NCBI RefSeq assembly: GCF_020687505.1
Contig: NZ_JAJEQT010000002.1
Direction: 5' to 3' (one strand)
Length of the DNA stretch: 64,000 nt
Source of the DNA: Coprococcus_C hominis
Lineage (GTDB): Bacteria > Bacillota > Clostridia > Lachnospirales > Lachnospiraceae
The notes beneath the pieces are model-generated. The model was not told where the DNA came from. It saw only the letters and a list, made by a program, of their open reading frames with translations, and made no database searches. Position 1 is the first letter of the stretch; every line of letters starts with the position of its first letter. Below are positions 8,690 through 16,911 of the stretch, piece by piece. The position numbers were made by a program, and so were the translations under genes.

Positions 8690-9589
8690 ATGTATACAGG
8701 AACGATTCAGAGTCAGGTCAGTCTGCAAATGCTGGATCTGAAATGGCAGAAAAAGAAACAGGATATCAACAGTAAGAAGGATACAGAGGGTATGACGCAG
8801 GATGAGATCCTGTTGGACAGTCTGGAACGACAGGCGCAGACGGAGAGGGAGCGTTCTGCGACCAGTGAGCTGTATACGAAGTTGAAAACCGGCGGAACGC
8901 TGACGGAAGAGGAAATCGCATATCTGAAAGAACATGATCCGGAAGCACTTGCAGAATATGAGAAAGCACAGACGGAGAAGAAAGCGTATGAAAATGCACT
9001 GAAAAATTGCCGGACAAAGGAAGATGTACAGCGACTTAAATTGAATCGTATGGGAAGCTTTGCGGCACAGGCAAAGGAAATCGCAAGCAATCCGTATATT
9101 CCAAAGGACAAGAAGGTAGTGCTTATGCAGCGGCTGAATAATGAAGTGTGTATGATCCGTGATGCACATCAGGCGTTTGAGAAGAGTCGGGCATATGAGG
9201 AGCTTCCGGAGGAACAAGAGCTGCGCAGGGAGGCGGCAGAGGAATCTGCAGAGAAAATGGAGCATCAAAAGGATACAGAGCAGGCAGAAACGACAGAAGA
9301 TTCAAAAGTCGACAATAAAAATAAGGCAGATGCAGCGGATGAGGAAGTGGATGAACCGCAATCTGATGTAAAATCGGAAATGTCTGATGTATACGAAACG
9401 GTAGAAATTGCAAATGTAGAAACACATGCAAAAATAAAACCGCCGGAATCGCCGAAGACAGCCGGTGATGCAAGCATGGCACGCAGGCAGCAGGAGGCTG
9501 CACAGACATTTACAGAGATAACAGAGGAAATTGAACGATTTCTGCGACGCAATCACAGTGGCAGAGGAAGCTTTACAGCACAGGTATGA
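8690..9589 (+). CDS. coiled-coil, charged hypothetical protein (operon gene 1)
   Basis: About 299 residues from ATG 8690, preceded by GGGAGGTGA; an in-frame ATG at 8648 also has a weaker GGAG and would add 14 residues. It is highly charged and almost all helix, with no signal or membrane segment. Residues about 70-110 contain GTLTEEEIAYLKEHDPEALAEYEKA, whose core (acidic helix, then DPxxL, then a lysine-ended helix) recurs in the third gene of the operon. The last 100 residues are low-complexity acidic sequence. I do not recognise a named family. Such gene sets occur in Lachnospiraceae, sometimes near motility genes. Confidence 0.65.
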   Translation: MYTGTIQSQVSLQMLDLKWQKKKQDINSKKDTEGMTQDEILLDSLERQAQTERERSATSELYTKLKTGGTLTEEEIAYLKEHDPEALAEYEKAQTEKKAYENALKNCRTKEDVQRLKLNRMGSFAAQAKEIASNPYIPKDKKVVLMQRLNNEVCMIRDAHQAFEKSRAYEELPEEQELRREAAEESAEKMEHQKDTEQAETTEDSKVDNKNKADAADEEVDEPQSDVKSEMSDVYETVEIANVETHAKIKPPESPKTAGDASMARRQQEAAQTFTEITEEIERFLRRNHSGRGSFTAQV

Positions 9590-9592
9590 GGA

Positions 9593-9632
9593 GGAACCGA
9601 TATGAACGAAGTTCATATTTAGGATCGGTTCC
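9593..9632. repeat. two-part intergenic hairpin
   Basis: GGAACCGAT (9593-9601) pairs with ATCGGTTCC (9624-9632), and within it ATGAAC/GTTCAT pairs around a GAA loop. There is no T-run. It begins four bases after the stop of the first operon gene and may stabilise or segment the operon mRNA. Confidence 0.65.
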
Positions 9633-9694
9633 GACGACCAGCCGCCGAACAGATGTGAGGGGGCATTACATATTAGACGAAGGGAGAGAAAGAA

Positions 9695-10567
9695 ATGGCA
9701 AATTTATATGGAGTATCTGCATATCAGCAGACGAACAGCACGTGGAACAACACCCGCACGAATAACACGAAGACAGACCGGAAGAATGCGGAGAAAACAG
9801 ATGTACAGAAAACAGAGACAGACAGCGTGAAGACAACGACCTTCAACCCAGCCGATACGACGAGTTCTCTCGTCCCTACAACGAAGAACGGATATGGGAC
9901 GGTGATTGGAGATGTGGAGCTGTCTGACAAAGCGAAGGACTATTACAACAAACTGAAAGCCAAGTTTGGAAATATGGATTTTATACTTGTAAGCAAGGAC
10001 ATGAAATCACAGGTGCAGGCAAATGCGGCGGCATATGGAAATGCGAGCAAGCAGGTTGTTCTGATCGACGATGAGAAAATTGAGAAGATGGCAACGGATG
10101 AGTCTTTCCGGAGAAAATATGAAGGAATTATTGCGATGTCACAGGCAAAGCTGCAGGAGGCAAAAAACAGTCTGACAAGCAGCGGTGCCAGTGTAAATAA
10201 CTTCGGTATGTCTGTTGATGCAAATGGAAAGGCAACCTTCTTTGCAACTGTGGAAAAGGCGGCGAAAAAGAAGGCGGAAAAGAAAGCAGCAGAGAAGAAG
10301 GCTGCACAGAAGAAAGCGGAAAAGGCGAAAGATCAGAAGCTTGCTGAGAAAAAAGCAGCAGAAAAGAAGGCCGATGAGAAGCGCGCGGAAGAATCCAAAA
10401 ATGAGGAAACAACGATTGCAGATGAGAAGGAATACGTGCAGATCACAGCCGGTTCAATGGAAGAGCTGATTGACAAAGTTTCTTCTTATGCATATGAGAA
10501 CTCCGAGCGAAATGTACTCACAGAAAGCGAAAAGAGCGTTGGACAGAAATTTGATTTTCGGGGATAG
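9695..10567 (+). CDS. DUF6033-like protein with lysine/alanine-rich helix (operon gene 2)
   Basis: 290 residues with GGGAGAG ahead of ATG 9695. The N-terminus MANLYGVSAYQQTNSTW is followed by a Thr/Asn-rich stretch. A compact domain at residues about 70-190 (GYGTVIGDVELSDKAKDYYNKLKAKF, then FILVSKDMKSQVQANAAAYG) matches my recollection of the DUF6033 family of Lachnospiraceae. Residues about 190-235 are a long KKAEKKAAEKKA-type helix that would reach far as a single alpha-helix. It ends with an acidic tail. There is no export signal. It is flanked by two other helical proteins in one operon. The function is unknown. Confidence 0.65.
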   Translation: MANLYGVSAYQQTNSTWNNTRTNNTKTDRKNAEKTDVQKTETDSVKTTTFNPADTTSSLVPTTKNGYGTVIGDVELSDKAKDYYNKLKAKFGNMDFILVSKDMKSQVQANAAAYGNASKQVVLIDDEKIEKMATDESFRRKYEGIIAMSQAKLQEAKNSLTSSGASVNNFGMSVDANGKATFFATVEKAAKKKAEKKAAEKKAAQKKAEKAKDQKLAEKKAAEKKADEKRAEESKNEETTIADEKEYVQITAGSMEELIDKVSSYAYENSERNVLTESEKSVGQKFDFRG

Positions 10568-10578
10568 AGGTGACCGGT

Positions 10579-11181
10579 ATGAAGATTGAAGATGCGAGAG
10601 TACGGTACAACGTACAGATCAAAACCTACTACTCGAAGCAGAAGGAATTGTATGCGCAGAAACAGAAACTCGAAGAGAAGATAAAGACGACCGAGAATGG
10701 CGCGGAAGTTTACAAGGATGAGTCGGCGATTCTTGAGCTGCAATACAGTGCGGTTGATGAGAAGAGACAGGAATATCAGGATTACATGGACAAACTGATG
10801 GAACAGTGGCGCATGATCTCGGACAAGATAGCAAGCAAACAGCAGTCGGACGCTATGGCAGATCAGGCAAAAGAAATGAACAAGATCATGCTTGTTGCAA
10901 GGCGCATTATGCATGGGGACAAGGTTCCGGCGAAAGATGAGAAAAAGCTGATGGAATACGATCCGAAGCTTTATATGATGGCAAAAAATGCAGCGGCGAT
11001 GCTGGAGATGCGAAAACGCAAAGAACACAAATCGCTGTGGGAGGATGAAGAAGAAAAGGAGCAGATAAGCGCAACCGAAGAAGCAAATAATACGGAAGCA
11101 TTTGCAGATGGACCGGAGGTCGTGGATGTAGAAACTACAATCAGCAATGCCACAGGGGAGCTTGATGCATCCGGAGAATAA
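10579..11181 (+). CDS. coiled-coil hypothetical protein (operon gene 3)
   Basis: About 200 residues from ATG 10579, with AGAGG eight bases upstream; an in-frame GTG at 10570 is too close to that site. It is nearly all helical, with heptad-like Lys/Glu patterns at residues 10-90. Residues about 115-140 (KVPAKDEKKLMEYDPKLYMMAKNA) repeat the DPxL motif of the first operon gene, so the two are likely related. It starts 11 bases after the DUF6033-like gene and ends before a terminator at 11232. A structural or adaptor role in a protein assembly is possible; no family was recognised. Confidence 0.65.
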   Translation: MKIEDARVRYNVQIKTYYSKQKELYAQKQKLEEKIKTTENGAEVYKDESAILELQYSAVDEKRQEYQDYMDKLMEQWRMISDKIASKQQSDAMADQAKEMNKIMLVARRIMHGDKVPAKDEKKLMEYDPKLYMMAKNAAAMLEMRKRKEHKSLWEDEEEKEQISATEEANNTEAFADGPEVVDVETTISNATGELDASGE

Positions 11182-11231
11182 GAGATACATTTATGATGTC
11201 AGTGTAAGTAGTTACAGATATAGATGCAGAA

Positions 11232-11264
11232 AGGGCTTCCCCCAAAGTGGGAAGTCTTTTTTGT
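11232..11264 (+). terminator. intrinsic terminator of the three-gene operon
   Basis: GGCTTCCC (11234-11241) pairs with GGGAAGTC (11249-11256) around a seven-base loop, followed by TTTTTT. Confidence 0.8.
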
Positions 11265-11325
11265 TGACAAGATCATATGACTATCGTAGTGTACATAAAA
11301 AGAAGCGTCCCCAAGGAGGAGTACA

Positions 11326-11580
11326 ATGGGAAAACGATGGAGCAAATTGCAGAGCAGACTTTATAATCTGATGGATGAAAAAGCGGAATTTCAGATTCAT
11401 TGCGCTTTGTATGAGATGAATTCAAATGATGGGTATCATGGAAATAAATTGCCGCGGTATTTTATAACGATAGGCAAGGATGTGGTGTTCGATTATCCGA
11501 AACAGTTTGATACGACGTTAAAATATGGGTGGAATTCATATCCGTGCGATTGCGTTAATCGGGGATGTTGTTTGAATTGA
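11326..11580 (+). pseudogene. SF0329 family protein, 3' truncated
   Basis: 84 residues with AAGGAGG ahead of ATG 11326. The sequence WSKLQSRLYNLMDEKAEFQIHCALYEMN and the GNKLPRYFITIGKD segment match the SF0329 family (unknown function), which is usually around 130 residues. Here the match runs to NSYPCD, then drifts into VNRGCCLN and stops, so the C-terminal third is missing. The break falls just at the strong BlaI-type promoter of the next gene, which suggests that the lipoprotein/BlaR-BlaI block was joined here by a recombination that removed the 3' end. Confidence 0.6.
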
Positions 11581-11630
11581 CAAACTAATACTACGGCTGT
11601 AATATATAAATATTACAAATGTAGTATTAG
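11577..11630 (+). promoter_or_regulatory. consensus promoter with paired BlaI/MecI-type operators
   Basis: TTGACA (11577-11582), 17 bases, TAATAT (11600-11605). The region is one large dyad: CTAATACTAC (11585-11594) mirrors GTAGTATTAG (11621-11630), and GTAATAT mirrors ATATTAC inside it. Each half carries the BlaI operator pattern TACAnnTGTA: TACAAATGTA at 11614-11623 is exact and TACGGCTGTA at 11592-11601 has one change. The same pattern (TACAAGTGTA) lies ahead of blaI at 15911. The downstream lipoprotein gene is therefore a likely BlaI target. Confidence 0.75.
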
Positions 11631-11641
11631 GAGGAAAACAG

Positions 11642-13762
11642 ATGAAAAAACAACACTTGATAGCTATGGTGATAAGTATGATATTCCTTTTGACAGGGTG
11701 TTTGCACAACAACGGAAAGGGAAATATCAGAATTGAAAGCGAAGAGGAGCAGACTGGTATTTTAGATGAAGGGACTCTGGATCAGTGCTTGCGTGTCTAT
11801 CAATCCATTTATGATGATGCCAGCAATGATATAACGGATGTTAAAAAACAAACACAGGTTGTGCAGGGGATTGGCTCACTTGGATATGTTGCTATTGATG
11901 TGGAAAATAAAGTCGATATGGCATGTGCAGAACAATTGCAGGCGTTTATTCAGAGTAAAAAACAGACAAAGGATGCAGACTGTATTATATTTCGTATTGC
12001 AGTGGATCAGAAGTTTTGGGTATATCGTCTTTTGTCACGTGGGGAAAAAGTGACTATTGAGCAACAGTGTATACAATATCATAATCAGCAAATGGAGATT
12101 TCAGATTTGCAGGAGTATGATGCAACGGAGTTTTGTTATACGCAGGAGGGATATTTATTTATAGAAGGGTATTGGGTTTCGAATCAGATGTCGGCGTTGC
12201 TTGCGGCACCGGAAGAGGAACATATTGCGTTTCGTGTGGAAGCATTAGATGCGGCGTATAAGGCAATGAATGAAGCTTATATAGAACCTATTTCGTATAG
12301 TTTGAATAATGTATTTCTTGTAGATTGGGACGCTGAACATTGGGGACAGCTGGATTTCTATGATATCTTTGTCAAATTCTATCAGGAATGTTATCAGAAA
12401 GAATGTCCATACAAAAGGAGCGAGGATTTGTCGGTTGGAATGGAATATCAGATTCCACAGGATGAATTCGAAAATGTAATAAGGAAACATTTTCCGATTG
12501 AGGTTGAAACATTGCGCAAACTGCTTCGGTATAATTCGGACACACAAACATATCTTTTTCGACCACGGAGTATGGATGAGATAGATTATGCGGAAATTCC
12601 GTATTCCGAGGTTGTCGGTTGTGTGCAAAATGCAGATGGTTCAATGACACTTACAGTAAATGCGGTTTTTCCTTTGAAAAATACTTCCCGGTTATTTGCA
12701 CATATGGTAACAGTAAAAAATGAAAATGGTACAATTCATTATTTGCAAAATCGCATAATAAATAATTCCGAGGGAGAACATTGGTGGCATAGTGATCGTT
12801 ATACGGATGAGGAATGGCAGGAACGGTATGGGATTTCGGATGAAAACAATATATTTCCAAAGCCGGAAACAGAATTCTCTGGAGTCGTGGCGGTAACTGA
12901 TGGCGAAGATATGAGAAATGGTGATTTGCTGGTCGCATTTTATGAGTCGGTTCAGGAGGGCGTAGATGCAGATGTAACTGTATATAGTGTGTTGGAGGAT
13001 GGGCTGCTGACAGGAATTACATTTGTACATCGTAATGGGCAATTACAAACGTATTATGTTGGTATTCGACCAGATGAAAACAAGAGACCGTCGATGATCG
13101 GAAGAAATGCATATGATGTCAAATTTATCAATTATACAGAGAAGGGATATTTTATCTATGCTTACAAATATATTCCCGTACATGCGAGTCTGTGTAATTA
13201 TTGGCGTGTAAAACCACTTTCCGATACGTGTAAGGCATTGACGGAGAAATATGTATCCGGTTTGGATTATCAAAAATACAATTTGCTTTTGATAGATTGG
13301 AACACAGAGACGGCAAGTGATATTCTGATGGATGGAATTTTTGAGGATTTATATCATATTGCATATGGCAAGCCATATAGAGAATCTACAGATTGCATTC
13401 CGGGCGACCTGTTTGAACGGATTATGACAACATATCTTCCGGTTACCATAGAACAGCTCCGAAATGCATATACCTATGATGCGGAAAAAGATGTGTATTA
13501 TCAGGATATTGTGTACAATTATCCATATTCACCTTTTGGAGAAGTGGTTGATTATCAATATAATGCAGATGGAACTTTAAGCCTGTATGTAGATGGTGTC
13601 TGGCCAGATAAAAATTCTGATTGTGCATTTGTGAATAAGCTGGTTGTACAGACTTTTTCGGATGGAACATTTCGAATCTTATCCAATCACGTAGAGGAAA
13701 AGGAGCTGGAGCTTCCTACGATTCGTCCCAGAGATGAAGCATCGACAGAATCGCCAATGTGA
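11642..13762 (+). CDS. large lipoprotein, DUF6070-like, probable BlaI target
   Basis: 706 residues. The N-terminus MKKQHLIAMVISMIFLLTGCLHN is a lipoprotein signal with lipobox LTGC, so the protein is anchored on the outer face of the membrane. The mature part shows two related halves: NNVFLVDWDAEHWGQLDFYDIF near residue 220 and LLLIDWNTETASDILMDGIFEDLY near 560, each followed by FE-(N/R)-hydrophobic and a PVTIEQLR/PIEVETLR segment. This fits the family annotated DUF6070 in Lachnospiraceae (from memory). The AGGAGG site is ideal. Its end overlaps the oppositely oriented blaR1 by 47 bases. Given its operators, it may protect against or respond to beta-lactams; that role is inference. Confidence 0.75.
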   Translation: MKKQHLIAMVISMIFLLTGCLHNNGKGNIRIESEEEQTGILDEGTLDQCLRVYQSIYDDASNDITDVKKQTQVVQGIGSLGYVAIDVENKVDMACAEQLQAFIQSKKQTKDADCIIFRIAVDQKFWVYRLLSRGEKVTIEQQCIQYHNQQMEISDLQEYDATEFCYTQEGYLFIEGYWVSNQMSALLAAPEEEHIAFRVEALDAAYKAMNEAYIEPISYSLNNVFLVDWDAEHWGQLDFYDIFVKFYQECYQKECPYKRSEDLSVGMEYQIPQDEFENVIRKHFPIEVETLRKLLRYNSDTQTYLFRPRSMDEIDYAEIPYSEVVGCVQNADGSMTLTVNAVFPLKNTSRLFAHMVTVKNENGTIHYLQNRIINNSEGEHWWHSDRYTDEEWQERYGISDENNIFPKPETEFSGVVAVTDGEDMRNGDLLVAFYESVQEGVDADVTVYSVLEDGLLTGITFVHRNGQLQTYYVGIRPDENKRPSMIGRNAYDVKFINYTEKGYFIYAYKYIPVHASLCNYWRVKPLSDTCKALTEKYVSGLDYQKYNLLLIDWNTETASDILMDGIFEDLYHIAYGKPYRESTDCIPGDLFERIMTTYLPVTIEQLRNAYTYDAEKDVYYQDIVYNYPYSPFGEVVDYQYNADGTLSLYVDGVWPDKNSDCAFVNKLVVQTFSDGTFRILSNHVEEKELELPTIRPRDEASTESPM

Positions 13763-15509
13763 GTGTAGATGCGGTTTTACCGTTCGCGTAGTCAGAAGCC
13801 TGTATATTGGTTGCAAAGATGTAAGTGTTTGTATCCGAAATCACATATCCGATAAACCATCCGTTCGTATCTTTCTCATCTATCCGTCCGGTTCCGGTTT
13901 TTCCATATAGTTTTCCATGTGTAGATGAGGTTATGTAAAGGGAGTTCTTGACGGCATTCATCTGGTCGGTGGAAAAAGGAAGTTCGTTTTTATATAGTCT
14001 GGTCAGCAGGAGCACCTGCTCGACTGGAGAAATCTTCAGAGAAGTTTCCATTCCAAATATACTGGATGTATCTTTGGGTGACTGGTTTCCATATTGTAAC
14101 AGGCGCAGATAATTGCTTTGCATTTCTGTACTGAGACTGGACAGGATTGTGTCGAAGTACCAGTTGACAGAATATTTCATTGCGGAGGAGAGTGTTTGAT
14201 CCGCTTCCCAGTTGGAAAAAGGATATGACTCATGATTCCACTCTAATTTGGAATTATCAATCGTGATGATTTGCTGATCAAGACCGAACAGGGCACAGTA
14301 CGGTTTATAGGTGGAATTTGGAGCAATACGCGTGACTGCCTGATCCAGATTGTATATGCTCCATGTGTCTTCGGCAATATCATACAAAACAAAACTTCCA
14401 GAGTACGACTGATACTGATCAGATAAATCAAGTGAAGTTATGGAGACCGATTTTGTATCCCACTGGTAATGGAGTGAGTCAGAAGCATGAACGGACAGCC
14501 AGGGAGTACCACACAGGATTACAAGAAGTGACAGCAGAAAGGATAAAATGCTGCGCAGTTTCTTCTGAATAGTCAGAGGCGGGTGCTGTTTGATGTTCAA
14601 AATCCGACGTTTCATCTGCTTGGCATTTTCACTCAAATTATTTAGCAGGGAAAGGGGCGTGTTAGTTTGCTTATCAACAAAATGGAGCAGGGTTACGCCA
14701 TATGAAATCTGTTCGTTCGCACCAAGTAACCGTAAGACGGAGGTGTCACAAGCAAGTTCACGCTCCGTATAAAATTCCTTTGTGATAAGCCAAATGAGTG
14801 GATGAAACCAATATAAGATTCGTATGATATTCATACAGTAATTGAAAATGGCATCTTTATAATAACAGTGCATAAGCTCGTGCAATAATATATATCGGAT
14901 TTCTTGTTCTTCAAAGTTGGAGATGTGGTGTAATGGCAGAAAGATGGCAGGACGTAGAATTCCTGTGGAGACAGGTGTGTCGATTATGGATGAAGAATAC
15001 AGTGGGATGGATTTGCGAAGCTGTAATTCGGAAAGACATGTCATATAGATGTCGTGTATGCGTTTGTCCTGCATAAGGTTTGCCGTGCGGCGCATATGGT
15101 GCAGTAATACAAGGGAACGCACAAAAGAGAATAGCATAACGAACATGCCGATTCCCCAGATCACACAAAAAATGGTAGAAATATAGACTGGAAACTGTGT
15201 ACGCATGGAGATTGCGTAATCATAGATTTGATTTGTGGATGAGGATGTATATTCCGAAGTATTTGTGGTATGGACTGCGTGGCTAAAATGTGCAAGAGGG
15301 TGGAACAGATCCTGCATTTTCGTTGATAATGTAGAAAATGAAACTGGCAGAAACGGAACAAGCAGTGAAATCGTAAATGGAATCCAAAGATTAAACTGCA
15401 TGCGGGGAGTGAGACAATGTTTAAATATTCTCTTCATACATAAAAGTATAAGAACGAAAAGACCGATTGTTATATTGCATATTACGAAGTGAATAAAAAA
15501 ATTATCCAT
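13716..15509 (-). CDS. blaR1: BlaR1/MecR1-type beta-lactam sensor protease
   Basis: 597 residues. Four N-terminal membrane segments surround an M56 zinc metalloprotease domain with HELMH (LLHELMHCYY, near residue 210) and a downstream acidic zinc ligand (ERELACD). After a further membrane segment (about 325-345) comes an extracellular penicillin-binding domain like class D beta-lactamases: STYK (near 430), YSVN and KTGTG (near 555). A bound beta-lactam acylates the STYK serine, activating the protease, which leads to loss of the repressor BlaI. The gene starts five bases after blaI on the same strand, forming an operon. No beta-lactamase gene is adjacent; the regulated output seems to be the lipoprotein gene facing it. 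Confidence 0.93.
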   Translation of the reverse strand: MDNFFIHFVICNITIGLFVLILLCMKRIFKHCLTPRMQFNLWIPFTISLLVPFLPVSFSTLSTKMQDLFHPLAHFSHAVHTTNTSEYTSSSTNQIYDYAISMRTQFPVYISTIFCVIWGIGMFVMLFSFVRSLVLLHHMRRTANLMQDKRIHDIYMTCLSELQLRKSIPLYSSSIIDTPVSTGILRPAIFLPLHHISNFEEQEIRYILLHELMHCYYKDAIFNYCMNIIRILYWFHPLIWLITKEFYTERELACDTSVLRLLGANEQISYGVTLLHFVDKQTNTPLSLLNNLSENAKQMKRRILNIKQHPPLTIQKKLRSILSFLLSLLVILCGTPWLSVHASDSLHYQWDTKSVSITSLDLSDQYQSYSGSFVLYDIAEDTWSIYNLDQAVTRIAPNSTYKPYCALFGLDQQIITIDNSKLEWNHESYPFSNWEADQTLSSAMKYSVNWYFDTILSSLSTEMQSNYLRLLQYGNQSPKDTSSIFGMETSLKISPVEQVLLLTRLYKNELPFSTDQMNAVKNSLYITSSTHGKLYGKTGTGRIDEKDTNGWFIGYVISDTNTYIFATNIQASDYANGKTASTLTLAILSMLHLWDES

Positions 15510-15514
15510 AGAGA

Positions 15515-15892
15515 TTACTCCTTGTTTTCTTGTTCCAGTAGTGATTTCAGTTCATCGATTTCTGCCTTTGATAAATTTCGATGATCCAAAAAGGTTGAGA
15601 CCATAGAGGAAAGATTCCCGTTGAAAAATTTGTCCAAGAAAGACTTGCTTTGCTGGCTGATATAGTCCTCTTTCTTTAACAGTGGCGTATAGACAAAGAC
15701 ACGTCCCTGCTTCTCATAGGTAATAATATTTTTTGTTGCCAGCCGTTTAATTAAGGTCTGGATTGTACGTGGATTCCAGTTAGTTGTCTGCAATAGCTGT
15801 TCTGTAATCTCATTTGTGCTAATTGGATAATTATGCCATATTATTTGCATAACTTCGTATTCTGCTTCTGTAATCTGTGGCATTTTTTTCAT
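15515..15892 (-). CDS. blaI: BlaI/MecI family repressor
   Basis: 125 residues, typical length. Winged-helix DNA-binding domain at residues 5-70 (ITEAEYEVMQIIWHNYPISTNEI, then NWNPRTIQTLIKRLATKN). The C-terminal dimerisation helices carry the region where BlaI proteins are cleaved (near FLDKFFNGN). It represses through TACAnnTGTA operators, present here both at its own promoter (15911) and at the facing lipoprotein gene (11614). It is the first gene of the blaI-blaR1 operon. Confidence 0.93.
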   Translation of the reverse strand: MKKMPQITEAEYEVMQIIWHNYPISTNEITEQLLQTTNWNPRTIQTLIKRLATKNIITYEKQGRVFVYTPLLKKEDYISQQSKSFLDKFFNGNLSSMVSTFLDHRNLSKAEIDELKSLLEQENKE

Positions 15893-15910
15893 GATAAAGC
15901 TCCTAAATCC

Positions 15911-15965
15911 TACAAGTGTAATAATATCATTATTATATTATAATGAAGAGGGGAAGTCTTGTCAA
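15911..15965 (-). promoter_or_regulatory. blaI-blaR1 promoter and operator
   Basis: On the minus strand, TTGACA (15960-15965), 17 bases, TATAAT (15937-15942): a full consensus promoter. The operator TACAAGTGTA (15911-15920) lies just downstream of the start site, ahead of blaI, as expected for autorepression. Confidence 0.85.
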
Positions 15966-16030
15966 TTTTTCTTTTATTTTATATACTTGAATGATCGGGA
16001 ATGTAGCTTCTGTCACAAGGAGGAAAAGCA

Positions 16031-16573
16031 ATGATTGAAATACACGAAGCAAAAGAGGCAGATGCAGCCGGGCTGCTTGCCATCTATGCACCATATGTGG
16101 AACATACAGCCATTACATTTGAATATGAAGTACCGACGCTGGAAGAATTTACCGAGCGGATCCGGCAGACGAAAACAAAGTATCCATATCTTGTTGCCAA
16201 GCAGGATGGAAAGGTGCTTGGGTATGCATATGCCGGGCAGTTTCATGCCAGAGAAGCGTATGCATGGGCGGTTGAGACATCCATCTATGTAGATGAAAGC
16301 TGCAAGCATATGGGAATCGGTGGAAAACTGCATGCGGCACTGGAAGAAGCATTGAAAGAACAGGGATTTTTGAACATGAACGCCTGCATCGCCTATGCAC
16401 CGAAGGAGGACGAATACCTGACGAACAACAGCGTGGAATTCCATGCACATCTTGACTATCGTATGGTCGGACAGTTCTATCAGTGCGGGTATAAATTTGG
16501 ACGCTGGTATGATATGGTCTGGATGGAGAAGCTGATCGGAGAGCATGGAGCGAATCCGAAAAGACCATTTTAA
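16031..16573 (+). CDS. GNAT acetyltransferase, phosphinothricin acetyltransferase (Pat/YncA)-like
   Basis: 180 residues with AGGAGG ahead of ATG 16031. The opening IHEAKEADAAGLLAIYAPYVEHTAITFEY is typical of the Pat/YncA branch of GNAT enzymes, as is AWAVETSIYVDESCKHMGIGGKLHAALEEAL, where HMGIGGKL forms the acetyl-CoA loop. These enzymes transfer acetyl groups to free amino groups of amino-acid analogues such as methionine sulfoximine or phosphinothricin. It is a single gene between blaI and hipBA, transcribed away from blaI. Confidence 0.9.
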   Translation: MIEIHEAKEADAAGLLAIYAPYVEHTAITFEYEVPTLEEFTERIRQTKTKYPYLVAKQDGKVLGYAYAGQFHAREAYAWAVETSIYVDESCKHMGIGGKLHAALEEALKEQGFLNMNACIAYAPKEDEYLTNNSVEFHAHLDYRMVGQFYQCGYKFGRWYDMVWMEKLIGEHGANPKRPF

Positions 16574-16584
16574 TAAAATGTGAA

Positions 16585-16680
16585 TTGACATAGCCGTACG
16601 GCTTATATTATACTAACAACAGTAAAATTAAGTCGAACGGCTTATTTTTATAAAAGAATTTTAAAATTATGCCGTACGGC
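16585..16680 (+). promoter_or_regulatory. hipBA promoter with three operator palindromes
   Basis: TTGACA (16585-16590), 18 bases, TATACT (16609-16614). Operator palindrome GCCGTACGGC occurs at 16593-16602, between the -35 and -10, and again at 16671-16680 just ahead of the ribosome-binding site; GTCGAACGGC at 16632-16641 is an imperfect third copy. Spacing between centres is 39 bases. This arrangement fits cooperative autorepression by HipB/HipA. Confidence 0.85.
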
Positions 16681-16697
16681 AAAGAGGAATGATAAAT

Positions 16698-16910
16698 ATG
16701 AAGATAAGAAGTGTAGAAGAATTAGGCGAAGCGATTCGTACGCGAAGAAAAGAACTGCATTATACACAGGCGTTTCTTGCAGAATTTACGGGGTTCAGTG
16801 TCAGCTTTATTTCAGATGTTGAACGTGGGAAAGCGACGGCGGAGATAGGAAAGACATTACAGCTTCTGATGATATTGGGATTGGATCTGTCGGTGGAAAG
16901 GAGAGCATGA
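16698..16910 (+). CDS. hipB: HipB-like helix-turn-helix antitoxin
   Basis: 70 residues from ATG 16698; GAGG is 10 bases upstream, whereas the in-frame ATG at 16689 is one base from it. HTH_3 (Xre) fold: EAIRTRRKELHYTQAFLAEFTGFSVSFISDVERGKATAEIGKTLQLL. It binds the three upstream palindromes and represses hipBA. Its stop is one base before the hipA TTG start, so the two are coupled. Confidence 0.92.
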   Translation: MKIRSVEELGEAIRTRRKELHYTQAFLAEFTGFSVSFISDVERGKATAEIGKTLQLLMILGLDLSVERRA

Positions 16911-16911
16911 G

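Noticed and set aside
8588..9268. Minus-strand ORF of 226 codons opposite the operon gene at 8690
   Set aside because: Cys/Phe/Leu-rich shadow of a Lys/Glu/Gln-rich coding strand, with no ribosome-binding site.
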